Source: Apoderus coryli
Lineage: Eukaryota > Arthropoda > Insecta > Coleoptera > Attelabidae
Direction: 5' to 3'
Assembly: GCA_911728435.2 (NCBI GenBank)
Contig: OU452199.1
Coordinates: 44,285,004-44,349,003 of the forward strand
DNA length: 64,000 bases
This document shows positions 57,498 to 64,000 of this stretch, in pieces (within the stretch, counting starts at the first letter, position 1; every line of letters starts with the position of its first letter). The notes under the pieces were generated by a model, which was not told the origin of the DNA, did not search any database, and was given only the letters and a program-made list of their open reading frames with translations. Position numbers and translations under genes: made by a program.

Positions 57498-58116
57498 GTT
57501 ACTATTATTGAATTGTAATCAAAACTATTTTAATTATATTTTTTTTTATGTTTAATTTGTATAAATTAATTATTTTAATTGTTCGCTTTTAATGATCAAA
57601 TCGTGTAAATATTTCATATAATTTATATTATTATAGGTAGCGATAAAGGTCGATTTGCATATTATCGTAACTTTTTTTTTTCAATTTTTAATTAAATGTT
57701 AAATTAATGCTATTTATTAACGTTTTGTTAAAAAAAAATCGAGTTTATGATTTAAAAACACAAATTACGTAACATGGCACAACAGTTGGTAAGAGATACG
57801 TCACCGAACACATAACATATAGAAGGGTCGAAACGTTCCGGTTACCGTTGTCCCTGCTACCCGTCAGCCACGTGTCGTACCGTGTGGAACTAAACGACGT
57901 GCGTCGAACTTTCATAAACTTTTAAAAAATATCTCATGTTGTGCTTTGTCGTCGATGATAAGAATCTTTTACATTTTTCATTTACCGGAAGGAAAAACAA
58001 AAAAATATATACAGGGTGAGTCACGAGGAACTGTACATACTTCTACCATAAGTAGAGGCACGTTAGGGGATTATCAAATGACCATTAAAAATGTCTCCTT
58101 GTTTTGATTATTAATA
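56965..58116. other. AT-rich downstream region
   Basis: No gene. It includes an (AT)n microsatellite at about 57450-57495, a smaller one near 57296-57315, and a less AT-rich patch at 57775-57920 that stands out from its surroundings but has no frame. The motif acagggtgagtcacgaggaa at 58012 looks like a transposon terminus. Confidence 0.4.
57450..57495. repeat. (AT)n microsatellite
   Basis: An uninterrupted AT dinucleotide run of about 45 bp. Confidence 0.95.
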
Positions 58117-58118
58117 TA

Positions 58119-58563
58119 CAGGGTGAATTATGGATATTCACCAAAACAATGTTTCGTCATATCTTTTCAATGATTAAGTCGATTTATCTCATTTTTTTTA
58201 TAAAAGTGTGTATTGGTGTCTGGCAACTAATTGACATACTCAGAATTGAAAAAATCCAGGTCCGTCTTCGAGAAAATTTGTGGGACTGCTTCATATTCAA
58301 CACTGCACCCTGTATATGATTTTTCAAAAATCTGATATAATTTTTTCAGAGAGCATAAATAGACAGTTAGACGTGGTAATTGAATTTTTTGTTACACTCA
58401 CCTCACTTTTCCAATTAAAGATTTATTTTAGAGCCAAATTGAAAATTAGCAATAATGAAGTATCTTACTGTACAATAATGTTTAGTTATTAAAAAGAAAA
58501 TTTCAAAATAGACACAAACGACACACACTGTGCTCATAATTAATAATGCAATAATTCACCCTG
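58119..58563. mobile_element. TA-flanked MITE, Tc1/mariner type
   Basis: The ends CAGGGTGAATTAT and ATAATTCACCCTG are inverted repeats and TA flanks both sides (58117-58118 and 58564-58565). It is 445 bp with no transposase. A further caccctgtata motif at 58306 and cagggtg at 58013 suggest related ends nearby. Confidence 0.75.
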
Positions 58564-58617
58564 TATGTAACTTTTTCCACCCGTAATACACAGAGACAGA
58601 AAACAAATAAAAAATGG

Positions 58618-59139
58618 TTGTAATAACCTAGTTTTCTTATTTGTTTGAGGAAAACTCATGTGTCTAATTATTTTAATCGGAATGAAATTAACAAGCCAGG
58701 GAAATGTTTATTCATAAATTAAGAAATAAAATAAAAAACAATAAGCAAACAATAAAACAGTTTTAACAATGTGGAACAAAGTAAAAAACAATTTAATAAA
58801 CATTACAATTATAAAAGATGTTCAAAATGAAATCCATCTGCCATAATACACTTTTCTTGACGAATGACTTTCTGATTGTCAGTGTGTCATTTCTGGTAAT
58901 ATTGCAACAGTGAATAATTCTGTTTAATGAGCTGTTGTGTTTTATAATCGTAATGTTTATTAAATTGTTTTTTACTTTCTTCCACATTGTTAAAACTGTT
59001 TTATTGTTTGGTTATTGTTTTTTTATTTTATTTCTTGATTTATGAATACACATTTCCCTGGCATGTTCATTTCATTCCGATTAAAATAATTAGACACATG
59101 AATTTTCCTCAAACAAATAAGAAAACTAGGTTATAACAA
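58618..59139. mobile_element. foldback element, ~200-bp arms
   Basis: 58618-58817 is the approximate reverse complement of 58937-59139. For example, ctagttttcttatttgtttg on the left pairs with caaacaaataagaaaactag on the right. A spacer of about 120 bp separates the arms. No TSD was identified. Confidence 0.8.
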
Positions 59140-59174
59140 TTACGCCAGGGAACTGGACTTTTTCTCCCCGATTA

Positions 59175-59866
59175 GTGAGTTCCTGGGCCACTTGATGCAG
59201 GCACAGCACCTCAGTACCTTTAAAATGGTTCGTAGACTTTAAATTATTACTGCAAATTTCATTGCCAAAATGAATAGACGATATTTTATAAATGTTTAAA
59301 TAAAATTCATTTATTTCTACCAGAGACTTCAACCAAGACTGTCTAGAAATTTTTTTGGTCAAATTCCCAACTGTTGTGGAAATGCCAGGAATCCAACATC
59401 CATTCTAATTTTGTAGAGCATTTAAGAAAATTATTGCATTATCTTAATAAATCCTGTAATTTTAAACACGGTTTTAGTTTTGGTTTACTGCTTGCAGCTG
59501 CAGCTGGTACGAAAATAAAGGGCCGTTAGTGAGTTCTTGGACCACTTGATGCAGGTACAGCACCTCAGTAGCTTTAAAATGGTTCGCAGACTTTAAATTA
59601 TTACTGCAAATTTTATTGCCAAAATGAATAGACGATATTTTATAAATGTTTAAATAAAATTCATTTATTTCTACCAGACACTTAAACCACGACTGTCTAG
59701 AAATTTTTTTGGTCAAATTCCAAACTGTTCTGGAAATGCCAGGAATCCAACATCCATTCCAATTCTGTAGAGCATTTAAGAAAATGTTTGCATTATCATC
59801 TTAATAAATCCCGTTTTACTTTTGGTTTGCTGCTTGCAGCTGCAGCCGGTACGAAACTAAAGGGCC
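59175..59866 (-). repeat. tandem duplication of a coding-like segment, unknown family
   Basis: Two copies at a period of 354 bp start near 59175 and 59529. On the minus strand each reads NWNGCWIPGIS, a variable junction, LTKKISRQSW.K.LVEINEF, YLNIYKISSIHFGN and CSNNLKS.NHFK.TEVL. The peptides differ at only a few positions, so the duplication is recent or constrained. Each also holds a ttgcagctgcag motif near its upstream edge. An adjoining minus frame (60068-59796) begins MMMVETSATVFLIFRKN and contains FPSQNAADLLYYLNQKTNT. I do not recognise either; a transposon origin is likely. Confidence 0.5.
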
Positions 59867-60068
59867 GCGCCAATGTGTTATATGTTCGATGATAACGCCT
59901 CAAGCAGAAAATATCAAGTTCTGTATGCATGTAACGTAAGGAGAGGCGCGTATTCGTTTTCTGGTTGAGGTAATAAAGCAAGTCCGCCGCGTTTTGACTT
60001 GGAAATGCAACCGCTAGATTCTTACGAAATATTAAAAACACTGTTGCAGACGTTTCCACCATCATCAA

Positions 60069-60653
60069 GTTCTGTTTTTTTTGTTTAATAAAAAATTTTA
60101 ATGCATTTTAGTCATGAAAAATTTAGCAAATAAATTTTTACTTCATTAGTCATTAAGTAACATTTTTGTAAGAATTACTAAATGTATGTATTTGAATTAA
60201 ATATTTGAAACCTTAATAAAGAATGTGTATAAAATTCTATTTTCATATTAATATAATGTAAAACATACAAACAATATGTAATCCAATAAAAAGACAATAG
60301 TTAAGTGTTATTATTTTGATGATAAATAGAATAAATATTAATTATTAATATAATTGTAATATATTTTTGCATAATATTTAAAAAAATTAATAAAATTATT
60401 ATTATTAATAACAAATTAAGGGTTTTTTTAAATTTTCTTTAAATACCTTTATAAAGCGTAATCTGGAGTAATAGTACAACCATTGTCTTGTGTATGCTCT
60501 CTTTCAAATTCATACAGTTTATGAAATTATCGGAGAATACAATGTTTCTGGATAAATCCTGCGTCAAATTTATACTAGCAATATTATTTTAGTCGCGTCT
60601 CTGTGAATCACCCTATTTGTTTTTGTTTTAATAATACATTTTTATAAAAAATG
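60069..60653. other. AT-rich, nothing recognised
   Basis: No frame of note and no repeat boundary until the Mutator-like element that follows. Confidence 0.4.
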
Positions 60654-60662
60654 GGCATTTCT

Positions 60663-61763
60663 AGCATACATCAAAATGCCAACGTGCCGAGCCAATCAGA
60701 GCCTTTGGAGCGGGGCTTTCCTTGGCGCGCATTTGAGTTTGAATTTAACCCCTATTCAACTTACTTTGAAACTGAAATTTAGTCGATATTTAATTGGAAT
60801 GAGTTTTTCAGTAAAATAATTTAAATATTAATATGTATTTGTAGTAGGTATTTCTTGATATACCTAGCTGAAAAACCTTCATTTCGTATATCGGAAAAAC
60901 GATACTCAAATATATTTATGTATAATTTCAAGATACCTATCTAATTTTAAAATCATTTTATGCGTTACAGATAGGAAGTCAGGAAATAAAAAAGACACAT
61001 TCTTCTCAATAGTTTATTTTTATCTTTATATATTAAATTATACACAATGGTAATAAATAATAATTACTATGAACATACAAATTAATACAGATACACCACT
61101 ACCATAAGGTACGACATCAAACAAATCTAATATAATATATAATATTATACAAGTCACAATAAGAAAAAATAGTATGTAATGTGACAAAGTGATACAATTA
61201 AAAGGAAAATAAGTATCTAAATTGAAATAGTACGCAATCTGAAAAAGTAATATTAGATTTGTTTGGTGTTGAACCTTATGTATGGTAGTGGTGTATTTTT
61301 ATTAATTTGTATGTTCATTGTAATTATTATTTATTATCATTGTATATAATTTAATATATATATATAGCTAAAAATAAACTATTCAGAATAATATGCCTTT
61401 TTTATTTCCTGACTTCCTATCTGTAATGCATAAAATGATTTTAAAATTAGATCGGTATCTTCAAATTATACATAAATATATTTGAGTATCGTTTTTCCGA
61501 TATACGAAATGAAGGTTTTTCAGCTAGGTATATCAAGAAATACCTACTACAAAGAAAAGTTCAACAGACTTTCTTAGCGAATACCTTATACATATTAATA
61601 TTTAAATTATTTTACTGAAAAACTCATTCCAATTAAATATCGACTAAATTTCAGTTTCAAAATAAGTTGAATAGCGGTTAAATTCAAACTCAAATGCGCG
61701 CCAAGGAAAGCCCCGCCCCAAATGCTCTGATTGGCTCGGCACGTTGGCATTTTAATGTATGCT
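60663..61763. mobile_element. Mutator-like foldback element, 9-bp TSD
   Basis: Nearly the whole 1.1 kb folds on itself, with arms of about 480 bp starting AGCATACATCAAAATGCC and ending GGCATTTTAATGTATGCT. The flanks are GGCATTTCT on both sides (60654-60662 and 61764-61772), a 9-bp duplication typical of MULEs. The right arm has an extra ~40 bp (61551-61590) not in the left. No transposase. Confidence 0.9.
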
Positions 61764-61779
61764 GGCATTTCTGAGCGTT

Positions 61780-61902
61780 GATGTGGGATATTTTAGTTTG
61801 GCAACACTGCTCTGCCATAAAGCAGCATAGAATCTGCCATTGTCTTTATAAACAATCTGCTTTATGCAAGAGCAATGTTGCCAAGCTAAAATTTCCCACA
61901 TC
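61780..61902. repeat. 123-bp hairpin element
   Basis: GATGTGGGATATTTTAGTTT with the sequence to CATAAAGCAG faces its near complement ending TTCCCACATC, with arms of about 45 bp and a 30-nt loop. It lies 7 bp beyond the MULE's target duplication. Confidence 0.65.
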
Positions 61903-64000
61903 AGCGCAGTCGGGCAGTGTGTTCGGTATTGTAATCTAGATTCGAGAGCAGCGAAACAGATTTTTTTGTCCTGTGACCACAAACATAACCTATAAAAACG
62001 AAATATAATACAAATACAAGTATATTTTTGGTTTGGAGTTACATACTTACCTACATAAATTTAACAAAGCTTGTTTAGTACGGGCGCTGTTATTATTTAC
62101 TATTATTGATGGCGATTTCATCATATTTTCATCCTCTACAATTACGAGTTTTTAGATTTTCCGAGTCAAATATTTGTATACAAAACATACCCCCTTGTTT
62201 TGTGTATTTGTACTTGTTTAATTTCCAAGTCTCAAAAGATAACAAATAAATTAATTAAGAAACAATAGGTTCGTTCCAACCCCCCTAAAAACCGTGTAAT
62301 GTGCGGTCACGCTCATGCGCAATATGTTTAATGCGTTCCAACCGAGCGATGATCGTTCATTGTACGATTTTGTTAACGTTCCAACCAAACCTGTGATGGT
62401 TCAAGAATCGGTTTCAGCACCGTCATTTCGATCACAGGTGAAAAGCAATTACCGTTTGAACTGATCCACGACTAACATGCGCAATTTAATTTTATTTCAC
62501 TTTGTTCGTGTTTGTCTTGTGTTAAACAACTAATCTCTTACCTCTCCCGTTTTTGCTCTTGTATATTTCTGTATTTATTTGGGGTTCTACTGATTATTGT
62601 TTGTGTTGTGCTACTATTTAGTGTTTTAAAGAAATACTTAAGCCAATAGCCAATACATTTCAAGAAAAATGAGTGACGACGGAGACAGTGATTTGTTGGA
62701 CTACTTGTAATATATTAACGATATTAAAATACATACGAGTAGACGGACCTGTATAAGCAAATGTATTTTGTTTATCTGTATTAATAGTTTTTGTACATAA
62801 AATTTGTAGATAAATAAAACTGTATGGTTTTGGGGTAAAATATAGTGGTTTATTGAAAATTTACTATATTGTACGTTATTACATATTTAGTATTTATTTG
62901 GATATTGAAAAATATACTCATCATAGAGTTTATACCGTACCGAAGTGGTATAAACGGTGATCATGGTACAATAACAGCCTATATACGTATTCAGAAAGCT
63001 TAAAATTAATTGTAATTTCGACACTTAGGTACCTATTTAAAAATAAATCAGCCTTTTTCTGTTCCAACCACCTATCATTTCTGTACCGAAATAAAACCGT
63101 ACCAGGTCAACGCATGCGCCTGCAATCGATCCTAACAGTTTCATGACGATACCAAACAACCCCCGGTTTTCGCATCGTCATGAAACTGTTTCATTAAAAA
63201 TATCAAACATAACTGGAAGTCTTGTTACTTTATGTAACATGCATTATTTCACAAATAAAGCCTCCCGCCAGGGAAATCGGGCGTATCTAGTGTTGCCAAT
63301 AAGATATAATGGAGTTGTTACTTCTTGTCCGGCCATTGTTTGTGAACTGTGTTTCACCGGGCAAATTGCCTGCTCACACTAGATGTCGCCCCAAACATCT
63401 TGTTGTCAAATACATTAAAACCTAACCTCAAATTTAGATCAATCGCTCTCGTCCGTGGGAATGTTTACTCTAAAACGTTAGATTAAAATATCCGAACGCA
63501 AACGAGATGAAAAAGATTTACCTCCAGATTAATCGAATCGAATCAATTTACTTTCTGTGTTCCTCCATTTCAATCAGGTAAACAAAAACAAAAATATTAC
63601 AATTCTTTTATTGTTTTTTCAATAATTTAGCAAATGTACACAATTTTAATTTAAATAATTTTTATAGTTAATGAATATTTTAGAAAATCTATGTGATAAG
63701 CTTAGTAACATAAATATAGTATCTAAATACTTATTAAATAGTTACAATTATTAATCTTTAAATTATATAAAACAATAATCTAATTATTAGATTTTCTTCA
63801 ACATTTTAAAGAAATAAGTACCTTTACACTGTTCACTAGGTTTTAACAATATGAGGTGATTCAATAAAAGCGAAAGATTTACCATTTTGGTTGTCATAAT
63901 AACACATGGTAATTACAACAATTATTGGGAGATTTCACTTCTGTTCTCCGAAGTGTAGCCGGTAATCCAAGAACGTCCACTCGTCATCGTGTACAAAAAT
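61903..64000. other. intergenic; small hairpin and short frames only
   Basis: Repeated CGTTCCAACC motifs (near 62285, 62336, 62388 and 63063) and an inverted repeat at 63134-63190 suggest an old DNA element. The frame at 63143-63382 has no known features. No host exon was recognised. Confidence 0.4.
63134..63190. repeat. 17-bp perfect inverted repeat
   Basis: AACAGTTTCATGACGAT and ATCGTCATGAAACTGTT enclose 23 nt containing a CCCCCGG core. It could be a hairpin or an operator-like palindrome of a transposon end. Confidence 0.6.

Noticed and set aside
57775..57920. Less AT-rich patch as a possible exon or promoter
   Set aside because: No open frame or core-promoter motif; reported only as a compositional anomaly.

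Overview
This is an AT-rich nuclear window from an insect genome. Spliceosomal introns, arthropod-type transposons and an insect-specific gene (Hairless) support that. The order cannot be fixed from the sequence; the compact Hairless protein and large repeat-filled introns suggest a non-dipteran such as a beetle (inference). Two host genes can be reconstructed exon by exon, and they stand head to head. SF3B2 (splicing factor 3b subunit 2) lies on the minus strand, 38313 to 27374, with ten coding exons and 725 codons. Hairless, the Su(H) co-repressor of Notch signalling, lies on the plus strand, 40590 to 54617, with seven coding exons and 506 codons. In both models all exon phases close exactly. 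The start codons are about 2.3 kb apart.

Layout. From 1 to 27 kb there is no intact host gene: non-LTR retrotransposon remnants (9.0-9.7, 11.5-14.0, 16.2-18.25 and 22.0 kb), a mariner remnant (7.0-7.3 kb), a nearly complete but dead Transib element (18.26-20.82 kb; RAG1-related transposase), a P-element-like transposase remnant (22.4-23.0 kb), foldback elements, and the first five of six copies of an unnamed interspersed repeat. From 27.1 to 38.3 kb is SF3B2. Its last intron holds a PIF/Harbinger element, a hAT-type MITE and the sixth repeat copy; its sixth intron is filled by a 6.3-kb satellite with a 61-bp unit. From 40.6 to 54.6 kb is Hairless. Its introns hold, in order, a LINE whose tail ends at the exon 2 splice acceptor, a mariner with an internal 51-bp duplication, a 4.3-kb satellite with a unit of about 31 bp, and an R1/LOA-type LINE plus a tRNA-like sequence. 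From 55.7 to 57.0 kb is a DD41D (rosa-type) Tc1/mariner element with two nonsense changes. From 58 to 62 kb come several foldback elements, including a 1.1-kb Mutator-like foldback with a 9-bp target duplication.

How the parts relate. The host genes belong to different pathways, pre-mRNA splicing and Notch target repression; only their shared 5' intergenic space links them. The rest is a layered record of transposition. Target-site duplications could be read directly for Transib (CGCCG), hAT (8 bp), Harbinger (TTA), Tc1/mariner types (TA) and the Mutator-like foldback (9 bp). One hAT insertion can be compared with a paralogous empty site in the same window.

The most novel items are the six-copy repeat with an almost invariant ~100-bp core next to a hairpin showing a compensatory base change, the hierarchical satellite inside SF3B2, and the use of a LINE tail at a Hairless splice acceptor.
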